A program made the position numbers and the translations under genes. The notes under the pieces were generated by a model. It saw nothing but the letters and a program-made list of their open reading frames with translations. It did not search any database and was not told the origin of the DNA. Shown piece by piece: positions 9,026 to 17,323 of a stretch of DNA of 64,000 nucleotides (the first letter of the stretch is position 1; each line of letters opens with the position of its first letter). Source of the stretch: Photobacterium ganghwense (GTDB lineage Bacteria; Pseudomonadota; Gammaproteobacteria; Enterobacterales; Vibrionaceae); NCBI RefSeq assembly GCF_003025595.1, contig NZ_PYMI01000002.1, forward strand, positions 682,001-746,000, given 5' to 3'.

Positions 9026-9595
9026 TTACGCGCTGGAGGGCTTTTCTCCCGGAAGGAGTGCTCGTATGACTTTGGCTGGCGAGCCACCGACCAGCGTGTC
9101 AGGCGGGACATCGTGTGTGACGGTTGAATTCGCTGCGACAACGGAACGCGCTCCTATGGTCACTCCCTGGCAGATAACCACCTGACCGCCGATCCAGACA
9201 TCATCTTCCACCGTGATGGGCCGGCTGAAGGTTTCCCATTTTCGGCGGCTGCGGTAATCCAGTGAGTGACTTGGCGTGTAGAACTGTACGTTGGGGCCAA
9301 TCAAAACGTTGTCACCGATTCGGATTTCAGCATTATCCAGCATAGTGACGCCCATGTTGAGGAAGGTGTGATGGCCGATGTGAATGGTTTTGCCAAACTC
9401 ACACAAAAATGGTGGTGTGATAAAGCTGTCTTCGCCAATGCTGCCTAATAACTCGGACAGGTATTCCCTAGGCGCTTCTCCGGGGTACTGATTTATTAGC
9501 TGTTTGAGTCGGTAGGCATTGTCCCGAATACTGACAATATCCGGCGAGCTGGGATCAAAGTCTTGTCCGTTGCACATTTTTTCGAATTCTGTCAC
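9026..9595 (-). CDS. Sugar O-acetyltransferase (Maa/LacA/NodL type)
   Basis: This protein of about 189 residues transfers acetyl from acetyl-CoA to a sugar such as maltose or a galactoside. It has the N-terminal Mac domain (TEFEKMCNGQDFDPS...) followed by left-handed beta-helix hexapeptide repeats (IRIGDNVLIGPNV, ITVEDDVWIGGQVVI, VTIGARSVVAA) and the closing VVGGSPAKVIR-like segment (here LVGGSPAKVIR). The catalytic histidine is probably in TPSHSLD. A GTG at 9595, 9 bases after GAGGA, is the likely start. It puts the N-terminus where Maa proteins begin. A longer frame to 9676 would run into the terminator of the neighbouring gene. Sugar specificity cannot be read from sequence. Confidence 0.88.
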   Translation of the reverse strand: MTEFEKMCNGQDFDPSSPDIVSIRDNAYRLKQLINQYPGEAPREYLSELLGSIGEDSFITPPFLCEFGKTIHIGHHTFLNMGVTMLDNAEIRIGDNVLIGPNVQFYTPSHSLDYRSRRKWETFSRPITVEDDVWIGGQVVICQGVTIGARSVVAANSTVTHDVPPDTLVGGSPAKVIRALLPGEKPSSA

Positions 9596-9675
9596 GGCGA
9601 GCCGTCCTCTGTGTTGGAATGACAGGCCATTGTAAGGTAAATCGTAAGACAAATCGCCTGAAGTGACAGCGAACA

Positions 9676-9706
9676 AAAAATCACACCGGATAAATACCGG
9701 TGTGAT
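9676..9706 (-). terminator. Terminator of the nuclease-like lipoprotein gene
   Basis: Stem TCACACCGG (9681-9689) / CCGGTGTGA (9697-9705). Read on the minus strand it is followed by TTTTTT. It sits 75 bp after the stop of the 9780-11708 gene and ahead of the acetyltransferase start. Confidence 0.85.
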
Positions 9707-9779
9707 TTATTTGGGTTTACTTGAGTAGCAGGCTCAATGAAAACTGTCTCAGTGATTTAATTTACCCTGATTCCTGCCA

Positions 9780-11708
9780 CTATTTAACCGTGACAATCTG
9801 GAAGGCTTGTATATCACTGATACTGTCCGTTGCTACCAGGCTGATCTGAAAGCGGTCACCGGATTGGGCGGTATGCCCTCGCTGGGCGAGCAGCGTACCG
9901 AGACTCGGTAGCTGGGTATTACCCTCCGTGACGCCTTGCGCAGGCACTGACTGCCAGAGTGACAGCGAATCAGCCGGTGATAAATCATCTCTTGCGTATA
10001 CCCATCCCCAGGATGCTCCGGAGACTTGACCTTCAGGATAAATGGCGATCCATTGGGACGGGTGAGTCGTACCGTTTTGCCACTGTAGGGTGATCGGCAT
10101 GCCCGAATCAAGGTGGTCGGCATCGGCAATGGCTAACTGAGTAGAAGGTGCAGCGTCAGGGATGTTGATAACGTGCTCGATTTCCTCAATAGAAATTGTT
10201 TTAACGGCAAACTGTTTCCACCAGCCGTGGATTCTGGCAACCGTGCGAAGTTGAAGACCATGATGAAGAGGGGCTTCCTGTTTTAATTTCGCCAGTACTT
10301 CAGGGGGAACGGTCACTGTCATTCGGGTGTTGTCAGGCTGGCTGGAAAGAGGTTGATTTTGCCAACCAAGAGTACGTGAGCTGGTGGAATCACCGGCAAT
10401 CACCAGTTGATAGTCAAGTGCCTCGTCCCACAGTGGCCAGTTGCCCAGAGTGAAACTGATCACCAGATTGTCGCCATCGGCGGCCAGAGTGACATCACTG
10501 AATGCCGGGTTGAGATCTAAACTGGTGGAGGTCGGTGCTTCAGACGTCGTCTTCAGGCGGTAAGTGGTCTTGTACCACAGATGATCGGAGACAAAATCAC
10601 GTTCTCCGTATGTCGGTTCGCCCAACTCATTCACCATCAGGCCAGAGTGTGGATCGCCCCAAGTGTAAGTGTTGTCTTCGCCATGTGGGCTGTCGAAGTA
10701 GGTTGTCGGGCGGGGCCCGATAACAGATGCGTTCAGGAGTTCAACACCATCGACCGGAGCATGATAGATGAAGTCAATACGATCCCTGTCATCCAGCCCG
10801 CGCCCGCATTCAGTTTGGTAAGAAGTTCCCCGAGTCCATGAATCGTCAGCATGAAACGGCCAGGTAATTCCCGGGTGAGTAACCGGGTTAGGGTATAAAA
10901 CGCGGTATGAATCAACATACCCGGCATTTCGAATTAAACGGTGGGTCAGAAAATCATGAATGGTACCGCGGTGATCAAACATATTGGCGGTGTCGGCCGT
11001 CCAGTCTAACCCTGATGCTTCGTTGAAGTCACCACCGATAAATGTGGCCGTCTGCTGGGTCTGATATGGCGTCAGCTGGTTCAGCATAAACTGTGCCTGA
11101 GCCGGGCGCTGACTTTGTTGGTTAAGCGCTTCAAGTTCGGAGCTGTCACTGAGAGGTTGGCAGTTATTCCTGGCTTGCCAGGTGACACCATCACCGCCTC
11201 GCGCATCGTAGACGTGGTAATGGGTGTAGTCGAGATGGTTAACCCACAGGACCACATCACGGCCATTGATGTCAACAACGACACCGATGCCACCGGTGTT
11301 ATTGTTCTCAGCCTCTGTGTTTTTTTCTGCATTCAGAACGGATTTAATCGGATAGCGCGACACAATCCCAGTGGTAGTATTGGCATCGTAACCTTGCCAG
11401 TAATACATGTTCAGTGCTTCTGCGATCCGGGCGGTAATGCCTGACGCCTCGGATAACAATAAAATATCTGCATTGGCGTGTTTGAACTCTTCAATTGCGC
11501 GATGAAAGTCGCTGCCGCCACTTAAATTCTGCGACAGGCTCAGCCAGAGGTTGGCCGAAATAATGGTGACATCAGTTGTGCGGGTTTCCGGTGTTTCCGG
11601 TATCTGTGGTTGCTCTGGTTGCTTGGGGATGTCGACTGTTGCATCGTCGTCGTTACAGCCAAACAACAAACCTGATGCAAGCAGGGTAATAGCAGTCCTT
11701 TTTAACAT
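9780..11708 (-). CDS. Endonuclease/exonuclease/phosphatase-family lipoprotein
   Basis: This 642-residue protein has a lipoprotein signal (LLASGLLFGC) and a Pro/Glu-rich linker, so it is an outer-envelope or surface enzyme. Residues about 45-380 form an EEP (DNase I-like) domain. Visible motifs are ISANLW (metal/Asn), ILLLSEAS (catalytic Glu), HLDYTHYH, GGDFNEASG and the closing FVSDHLWY (Asp-His). The C-terminal 250 residues look like beta-rich accessory domains (SFTLGNWPLWDEALDYQLV; LQWQNGTTHPSQWIAIY). It might cleave extracellular DNA or a phosphodiester. It diverges from dcuC and has its own terminator. Fold assignment is strong; substrate is unknown. Confidence 0.85.
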   Translation of the reverse strand: MLKRTAITLLASGLLFGCNDDDATVDIPKQPEQPQIPETPETRTTDVTIISANLWLSLSQNLSGGSDFHRAIEEFKHANADILLLSEASGITARIAEALNMYYWQGYDANTTTGIVSRYPIKSVLNAEKNTEAENNNTGGIGVVVDINGRDVVLWVNHLDYTHYHVYDARGGDGVTWQARNNCQPLSDSSELEALNQQSQRPAQAQFMLNQLTPYQTQQTATFIGGDFNEASGLDWTADTANMFDHRGTIHDFLTHRLIRNAGYVDSYRVLYPNPVTHPGITWPFHADDSWTRGTSYQTECGRGLDDRDRIDFIYHAPVDGVELLNASVIGPRPTTYFDSPHGEDNTYTWGDPHSGLMVNELGEPTYGERDFVSDHLWYKTTYRLKTTSEAPTSTSLDLNPAFSDVTLAADGDNLVISFTLGNWPLWDEALDYQLVIAGDSTSSRTLGWQNQPLSSQPDNTRMTVTVPPEVLAKLKQEAPLHHGLQLRTVARIHGWWKQFAVKTISIEEIEHVINIPDAAPSTQLAIADADHLDSGMPITLQWQNGTTHPSQWIAIYPEGQVSGASWGWVYARDDLSPADSLSLWQSVPAQGVTEGNTQLPSLGTLLAQRGHTAQSGDRFQISLVATDSISDIQAFQIVTVK

Positions 11709-12176
11709 GATATTTCCTTAATTGTCGGGGAAAGTCGATGGTCGATATCATGCTTAAAAAATGTGTCTCTTTGATTCGTCTTGACCAAACATTAACTTAT
11801 GGCGGTGTTTAGAAAATCTTTGTCCACCTTCATTACTTTCTCTATCTCTACCTCCTTCTTTTCCTTCCCTATCTTCTTTTTCGTGGTTAACCGATTAAAC
11901 GTTATGGCAATGAGATTGGAGTGAGAAGGGAAAGATAGCCAGTACGCAAATCAACCACTGCACCCCAATAAATTCACATCTGCATAAACAATGCAGACAC
12001 ATTTCATTATCCGTGATTTAACGCTGGTTCTTAAAAACTGTCTTAGATCATTAAGGTGGTTATTAGTGCTGATGTTTTGCTTTTATGTTGAGTAAATTAA
12101 CCATGCTACCCATTAAGAGGTGGATTTTTATTTTGTCGGGTTTCCCGCAAATGTGCGCGTATGTAGAGGAATTACT
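11709..12176. promoter_or_regulatory. Divergent spacer between the nuclease-like gene and dcuC
   Basis: A 468-bp region that must hold both promoters. Its distinctive part is a nearly pure pyrimidine run at about 11824-11881. I looked for an FNR box (TTGATNNNNATCAA), expected for an anaerobic transporter, and did not find a good one. Confidence 0.5.
11824..11881. repeat. Polypyrimidine tract upstream of dcuC
   Basis: About 58 bases on the plus strand are almost entirely C and T, with only a few A and no G. The minus strand is correspondingly purine-rich. Confidence 0.75.
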
Positions 12177-13544
12177 ATGCTGGAGTTACTCATTGGTCTT
12201 GCCGTGACACTTGTCGTCGGCTACTTCATTATTAAAGGATATAAAGCAGCCGGAGTGCTGCTGACTGCAGGGTTATTACTGCTGCTTCTGACCGGCATTA
12301 TCGGTCATCAGGTGTTACCCGACAGTATTAAGTCAACCGGCAATTTTGTCACTGACTCAATGGAATATATCAAATTTATGCTGCAAAACCGTGGCGGTGG
12401 TCTGGGTATGCAAATCATGCTTTTGTGCGGGTTTGCTTCGTACATGACTCATATCGGCGCTAACAATGTTGTGGTGAAGCAGTTTTCCAAACCCCTTTCT
12501 GTCGTTAAATCCCCGTATATTTTATTGGTTGCTGCTTACATTGTTGCCTGTCTGATGTCGTTGGCGGTGAGTTCAGCGACGGGCCTTGGGGTATTGCTGA
12601 TGGCAACCCTGTTCCCGATGATGACGGCGATGGGTATTTCCCGCCCGGCCGCTGTTGCTGTCTGTGCGTCTCCGGCGGCGATTATTCTCTCCCCGACGTC
12701 AGGCGATGTCATTGTTGCCGCTGAAAAATCCGGGCTGCCGCTGCATGTATTTGCGGTCGAGACTGTTTTGCCGGTATCTATTTGTGCCATTTTAGTGATG
12801 GCTGCTGCCGCTTTTTTCTGGAACAAGTATTTGGATCAGAAAGAAAACATTGCCATGGAAAAAGTTGATCTTTCCGAAATCGACGTGAAAGCACCCGCTT
12901 ATTACGCTTTTCTGCCTTTTCTACCGATTGTCGGGGTGTTCGTGTTTAACGGCGAAACCATCCCGGGGTTAACGTTGGATATTTATACCATTGTGGTGAT
13001 GTCAATTGTGGCTGGTGCTGCGGTTGATTTCGCAACCAAAGGGTTCAAGGGCAAGGAAACGCTAGAAGATTTAGAGTCATGTTATCAGGGAATGGCAGAT
13101 GCCTTTAAAGGGGTTGTCATGCTGCTGGTCGCTGCCGGGGTTTTTGCTCAGGGTCTGATGTCAATTGGCGCGATTGATAACCTGATCGGTTTGGCTGAAT
13201 CTGCCGGGGCTGGTGGCTTTGCTCTGATGATGTTGCTGACAGGTCTGACGGTTGCTGCAGCGGTTGCCACCGGTTCTGGTAACGCGCCATTTTACGCTTT
13301 TGTTGAGCTGGCACCTATGCTGGCCGGTAAGATGGGTATCAGTCCGGCATTCCTGATCATCCCTATGCTGCAGGCGTCTAACCTTGGACGCACCATTTCT
13401 CCGGTATCTGGCGTTATTGTGGCGACATCCGGTATGGGGCAGGTGAGTCCGTTTGAAGTCGTGAAACGGACCTCCGTCCCTGTATTTTGCGGTCTGATAA
13501 CTGTGATCTTAGGTACCGTCGTTCTGGTGCCTATGTACAGTTAA
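12177..13544 (+). CDS. dcuC: DcuC-family anaerobic C4-dicarboxylate transporter
   Basis: This 455-residue inner-membrane protein has about 12 hydrophobic segments and begins MLELLIGLAVTLVVGYFIIK, as in DcuC. Family members move succinate, fumarate, malate or aspartate, often as succinate exporters during fermentation. Conserved loops GMQIMLLCGFASYMTHIGAN, SPAAIILSPTSGD and QASNLGRTISPVSGV are visible. ATG at 12177 follows GAGGAATTACT; a longer reading frame upstream lacks a ribosome site. pepE follows 191 bp later on the same strand. PepE releases aspartate from Asp-X dipeptides, so the pair could join dipeptide use to dicarboxylate exchange. Confidence 0.92.
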   Translation: MLELLIGLAVTLVVGYFIIKGYKAAGVLLTAGLLLLLLTGIIGHQVLPDSIKSTGNFVTDSMEYIKFMLQNRGGGLGMQIMLLCGFASYMTHIGANNVVVKQFSKPLSVVKSPYILLVAAYIVACLMSLAVSSATGLGVLLMATLFPMMTAMGISRPAAVAVCASPAAIILSPTSGDVIVAAEKSGLPLHVFAVETVLPVSICAILVMAAAAFFWNKYLDQKENIAMEKVDLSEIDVKAPAYYAFLPFLPIVGVFVFNGETIPGLTLDIYTIVVMSIVAGAAVDFATKGFKGKETLEDLESCYQGMADAFKGVVMLLVAAGVFAQGLMSIGAIDNLIGLAESAGAGGFALMMLLTGLTVAAAVATGSGNAPFYAFVELAPMLAGKMGISPAFLIIPMLQASNLGRTISPVSGVIVATSGMGQVSPFEVVKRTSVPVFCGLITVILGTVVLVPMYS

Positions 13545-13570
13545 CGGCGATTTTTTAAAACCGCATAAAA

Positions 13571-13599
13571 CTGGCACCGCTTTGAGCCGATGGTGCCAG
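13571..13599 (+). other. Hairpin between dcuC and pepE
   Basis: Inverted repeat CTGGCACC (13571-13578) / GGTGCCAG (13592-13599) without a following T run. It may stabilise or process a dcuC-pepE transcript. Confidence 0.5.
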
Positions 13600-13735
13600 A
13601 CCCATTTCTGACCAAACCACCATTTAAGCGATAAATCGCCGGCTCAATAAGAAAGTGTGACTTTACCGACAACCGAAGAGAGCCAGGTTGGTTGTCAGTA
13701 CATGAGGTTTTCAATCGAATGCGAAGGAATGATTC

Positions 13736-14467
13736 ATGGAAATAATGCTGTTTAGCAATGGTAAGGTAGCAGGCAACACGGAGCTACTGGAATACGGGTA
13801 CGAATGGATTGAGTCGGCGATGGAGCGGACCAAAGCCAAAAAGCTGCTGTTCATACCGTATGCAATGATTCGGAGCAGTTATGATGAGCGAGCCAGTCAG
13901 TTGCGCGAAGCGTTTGCCCGTTTTGGATGTGACGTCACCAGCATTGACACTGTGAGTGATCCGGTACGAGCCATCGAAGAGGCAGACGGTTTTCTGGTGA
14001 GCGGTGGTAATACCTGGGTACTCAATAAAATGCTGCATGATCTTGGCTTGGTACGCCCCCTGCGAAAAGCAATTCTGATGCACAATAAACTGTATATCGG
14101 TTGGAGTGCAGGAACGAATATTGCCGCGCCGACAATTCGAACTACGAACGACATGCCGATTGTCACTGCGGCTATCCTGCCTTCGCTTAACCTGGTTCCT
14201 TTCCAGATAAATCCTCACTATATTGAGGCGACAATTGAAGGACACATGGGTGAAACCCGTGATGAGCGAATCGAGGAGTTTCTCGTCGTGAACCCGCACG
14301 AAGTGGTTGCAGGTATCCCTGAAGGCACGATGTTGCAGGTCAGCGGTCGTACACTGCGTTACTTCTCGGCGAACGGTAAACCGATGAAGCTGTTCCGTGC
14401 CGCGCAAGAACCTTGTTATTACCGGCAAGATGAATCGATCCAGTTTTTGATGGAGCACGGTTGCTGA
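13736..14467 (+). CDS. pepE: Dipeptidase E (alpha-aspartyl dipeptidase, S51)
   Basis: This 243-residue cytoplasmic peptidase hydrolyses dipeptides with N-terminal aspartate. The nucleophile serine is in IGWSAGTN (about residue 123), preceded by DGFLVSGGNTW and followed by INPHYIEA with the catalytic histidine. Length is near the usual 230-240. ATG at 13736 follows GAAGGAATGATTC. It lies downstream of dcuC in the same direction and is closed by a strong terminator at 14554. The link with a C4-dicarboxylate/aspartate transporter suggests a role in aspartate-derived carbon use. Confidence 0.93.
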   Translation: MEIMLFSNGKVAGNTELLEYGYEWIESAMERTKAKKLLFIPYAMIRSSYDERASQLREAFARFGCDVTSIDTVSDPVRAIEEADGFLVSGGNTWVLNKMLHDLGLVRPLRKAILMHNKLYIGWSAGTNIAAPTIRTTNDMPIVTAAILPSLNLVPFQINPHYIEATIEGHMGETRDERIEEFLVVNPHEVVAGIPEGTMLQVSGRTLRYFSANGKPMKLFRAAQEPCYYRQDESIQFLMEHGC

Positions 14468-14553
14468 TGCGCTAACTAATCAGGCTTTTTTATTCTGTCA
14501 GCGTCACCGCATGTCAATAAACTGGCATCGAGTGATTCTTTGACCGGTCACAG

Positions 14554-14585
14554 GGCGCTACGTGTCTATCGTAGCGCCTTTTTTG
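14554..14585 (+). terminator. Terminator of dcuC-pepE
   Basis: Perfect 9-bp stem GGCGCTACG (14554-14562) / CGTAGCGCC (14570-14578), 7-base loop, six T. Confidence 0.92.
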
Positions 14586-14730
14586 TGAATTGTAGTGCCG
14601 CATATCTTTGGGGTATGTGGCTTTGGAAAACATAGCCTGTTAAATATGGCTTTGTGATGTGAAGCTTTTCCTAATCCGTTTTTGTCAATGCCAGCGTTGG
14701 CATACTGGGGAAATGTAAAACCACACTGAT

Positions 14731-15678
14731 TTAAGAATGCGCTGGCGAGGTTTCCTTGCCTTGATTCAGCCAGCGAGGGACAAAGGTGTTGATCAGTGTC
14801 GCCAGAACTATCAGGCTAATGCCCCATATTTTATGAGCAGCCAGCGACTCATCAAAAAGCCACACCTGCCAGATGACCGCAAAGAGTAGGTTCGTGAAGA
14901 TGAGCGGTGCTAATTCCGAACCGGTTTTTGCTAAACGGTATGCCTTTGAGCGAAACATTTGGGTTGATACCGTGCTGCAAGCCAAGGTGAGCAGCAGTAC
15001 CAGTGTGGTTTGTGGTACGTTCAGGTTTGCGAAAGTCAGCGCTTGTGCTGCCGTATCATCAGGAAGAAAACCGTATTGCATCATGTTTAGCGCTGCCACA
15101 GGCATCAGGATAACGGCGGCCAGCATAAAGCACCAACCGTTGAATGCCGCAGATGGCAGGTCTGATTTAGCTCCCCGAAACATCGTAACCTGCGAAGCGG
15201 CATTAAACAGACCCGCAGCCAGGCCAAAAAGCAGCTCAGGGCGAAGATCAATACCCGTTGGGCTGCCAGCCTGTAACACGACTCCCACAAAGGTTAATCC
15301 CAGATTAAAGACCGTCAGCGAATTAAAAGGGGTTTTATCTATCAACTTTTCTAACACCGGAATGAATAAAGGTCCGGTGCTGAACAGCACAATGCTTTCA
15401 ACCAGTGACAGTTTGCTTAATGAAGTAAGAAAGCAGATTTGACTGCCAACTATACATAATGCCCGAATAATAACAGGTCTCAGAGTTCGACCGGTTGGAA
15501 ACACCCAGCCGGTGAATGTGAGCATGCCAAGCATGATAGTTGCAGGAAGCAAAAAGCGTAAAAAGGCCAGCATTTCAATGCTCAGAACGTCGCTTAATAC
15601 TTTGGCTAACATTCCGCTGGCGGATAAGCTAAATGTTGAGACAAGCATAAATAGAACAGGTCTGAGGTCGCTGGGCAT
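14731..15678 (-). CDS. EamA/DMT-superfamily exporter
   Basis: This 315-residue inner-membrane protein has about ten hydrophobic helices in two EamA halves (first half from MPSDLRPVLFMLVSTFSLSASG; second from ELLFGLAAGLFNAASQVTMF). The family exports amino acids and other small metabolites or acts as permeases. ATG at 15678 has TAGGAG 7 bases upstream. It diverges from a LysR regulator across 157 bp, the usual arrangement for an exporter controlled by its neighbour. Substrate cannot be told from sequence. Confidence 0.88.
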   Translation of the reverse strand: MPSDLRPVLFMLVSTFSLSASGMLAKVLSDVLSIEMLAFLRFLLPATIMLGMLTFTGWVFPTGRTLRPVIIRALCIVGSQICFLTSLSKLSLVESIVLFSTGPLFIPVLEKLIDKTPFNSLTVFNLGLTFVGVVLQAGSPTGIDLRPELLFGLAAGLFNAASQVTMFRGAKSDLPSAAFNGWCFMLAAVILMPVAALNMMQYGFLPDDTAAQALTFANLNVPQTTLVLLLTLACSTVSTQMFRSKAYRLAKTGSELAPLIFTNLLFAVIWQVWLFDESLAAHKIWGISLIVLATLINTFVPRWLNQGKETSPAHS

Positions 15679-15835
15679 AGAAAGGCTCCTAAATTGCGGT
15701 AGAAAAAGTATGTTCTGATGGCAATGTACAGAACTAGAGGATGATTGTTTGTTTCCTGACAAGGTTGAGTCTAGGGAGTTTGCTACTGAGAAAAAAGCGA
15801 ATAATATTAACCAAACTTGTAAGAAAAACTTACCA

Positions 15836-16804
15836 ATGAGAAAGCTCGTACCCCTAAAATCAATTTATGCGTTTGTTGCCGTGGCGGAGACCGGCAGCAT
15901 GACCGAAGCGGCTGAAGTACTGAATGTCAGCCATTCGGCAGTGAGCCAGGCCATAAAGTCTCTGGAATCACAACTGAATGTGACCTTATTCCGGCGGGTG
16001 GGCAGGCGTGTGGAGCTGAATCAGGACGGTCGGCGGTATTATCGTAAAGTCGCGCCTGCCCTGATGCAGATTGTGGAAGCCAGCGAGTCAATTGCGCGTT
16101 CGCCGCTCAGCAACCGGTTGACGCTGAACATGGTGAATTCCCTGGCATTGCATTGGTGGATCCCTCGTGTCACTGAATTTCAGGCGTATGCACCGCATAT
16201 TGATATTCGTATCTCCAACATTGCTCATATCTTTGATTTTGAACAAGAAGGTGTTGACGTGGCGTTGTTGCATGGGAAGGCTGACGAGTGGCCCGATTAT
16301 TATTGTGAAAAGCTGGGGGATGATGAGCTGATCATGGTGTGTAGCCCTCAGTTACTCGAAAATCTGAATGCGGTTGACGCTGTATCTAGGATTGACGACG
16401 GGAAAATTAACAGCGTCAGTACGATGATTGAAGATGAGAGTGGGGTGATAGCGGCCCGTTTGCTGAAAGCGTATCCGGCGATTTTTGTCAGTAATCCCCG
16501 CCGCCAAGCCGACTGGCAGGTTTGGTGTGACGAGAAAGGAATGGCGGTTCCTCGGCAACAGAAAAACTTAACGTTTGCAGCTTCTGTGCATGCCGTGCAG
16601 GCGGCCATACGGCGGTTGGGAGTGCTAATCAGTCATAAACAGTTTGTGAGGGATGACATTAAGCATGGCATGTTGGTGCAGGTGGGTCAGCCAGTGCTGA
16701 ATCCTCATCAAGCATTTTACTTTGTCTCTTCACCAGACAAGCTGAAACATGAGAGTGTGATGACGTTGCGGAATTGGCTGAAAACGCAATTTTCTGAACT
16801 TTAG
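15836..16804 (+). CDS. LysR-family transcriptional regulator
   Basis: This 322-residue regulator has an N-terminal winged helix-turn-helix (LKSIYAFVAVAETGSMTEAAEVLNVSHSA region; recognition helix VSHSAVSQAIKSLE) and a C-terminal substrate-binding domain, of the GcvA-like subgroup by its opening MRKLVPLKSIYAF. It probably controls the divergent EamA exporter. An ATG at 15836 gives a normal N-terminus; the reading frame extends upstream without a ribosome site. Its stop codon overlaps by 3 bases the stop of the convergent gene at 16801, leaving no room for a terminator between them. Confidence 0.88.
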   Translation: MRKLVPLKSIYAFVAVAETGSMTEAAEVLNVSHSAVSQAIKSLESQLNVTLFRRVGRRVELNQDGRRYYRKVAPALMQIVEASESIARSPLSNRLTLNMVNSLALHWWIPRVTEFQAYAPHIDIRISNIAHIFDFEQEGVDVALLHGKADEWPDYYCEKLGDDELIMVCSPQLLENLNAVDAVSRIDDGKINSVSTMIEDESGVIAARLLKAYPAIFVSNPRRQADWQVWCDEKGMAVPRQQKNLTFAASVHAVQAAIRRLGVLISHKQFVRDDIKHGMLVQVGQPVLNPHQAFYFVSSPDKLKHESVMTLRNWLKTQFSEL

Positions 16805-17277
16805 ACCTTACCGGCACCAAGAGAAAACTGTGCGATGCCAATGTCTACAGCCTGCGATAAGCTGAGGCGGTTGTTCACCAGTTCATGTAGCGTCGCTTCA
16901 CTCAGCAGTAGCACCTGGCTGCCTGTTGGCGCTGGGTCACTATGAATCTGCGGGTGACGAAGATCGGGTGAGACTCGGGACCAAAGGTGGCTATCAACGA
17001 GATAGACATAGATGTCTGCTGAATAGTGTTCGCTCAGCTCTCTGGCCAATAAATTTAACCACCAGCTTGCCCGACGCAGCCCTGGTTGCCCGCGGAGTGA
17101 TTCAGGAGGAGTCAGTGTACCGTTTTCAATCGCTGCACGGGTGGCGAGCGCTATGTTTAGTGAGCCCGGATAACTTTGAGTAAACGGATTATTCATCTGC
17201 CCGTCGTAGGAGCAAGCCAGAGTCTGGCCTGCTCCTGACAGTAAGGCGATAGTAAGCACTGCGGTCAGTGTTTTCAT
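16801..17277 (-). CDS. Small exported protein of unknown function
   Basis: This 158-residue protein has a clear signal peptide (MKTLTAVLTIALLSGAGQTLA, then CSYDGQ). Cleavage before or at the cysteine region is uncertain, and the context TLAC could act as a lipobox. The mature part has WWLNLLARELSEHYSADIYVYLVDSHLWSRV and LLLSEATLHELVNNRLSLSQAVDIGIAQF, compatible with a small helical periplasmic domain. It follows the alkylsulfatase gene by 46 bp on the same strand and is probably cotranscribed. I do not recognise the family. Confidence 0.7.
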   Translation of the reverse strand: MKTLTAVLTIALLSGAGQTLACSYDGQMNNPFTQSYPGSLNIALATRAAIENGTLTPPESLRGQPGLRRASWWLNLLARELSEHYSADIYVYLVDSHLWSRVSPDLRHPQIHSDPAPTGSQVLLLSEATLHELVNNRLSLSQAVDIGIAQFSLGAGKV

Positions 17278-17323
17278 TGTCGCGCTTCTGTTGCCAATAG
17301 AGATGGGTTGGTCATTGAATTTC

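Noticed and set aside
9596-9676. Longer start for the sugar O-acetyltransferase
   Set aside because: The extension would begin in the terminator hairpin of the neighbouring gene and adds residues absent from Maa proteins.
11950-12176. FNR site before dcuC
   Set aside because: No TTGATNNNNATCAA-like sequence with acceptable matches was found.
13784-14458. 224-codon frame opposite pepE
   Set aside because: It lies wholly inside pepE on the other strand; pepE has a complete catalytic motif set and a ribosome site.
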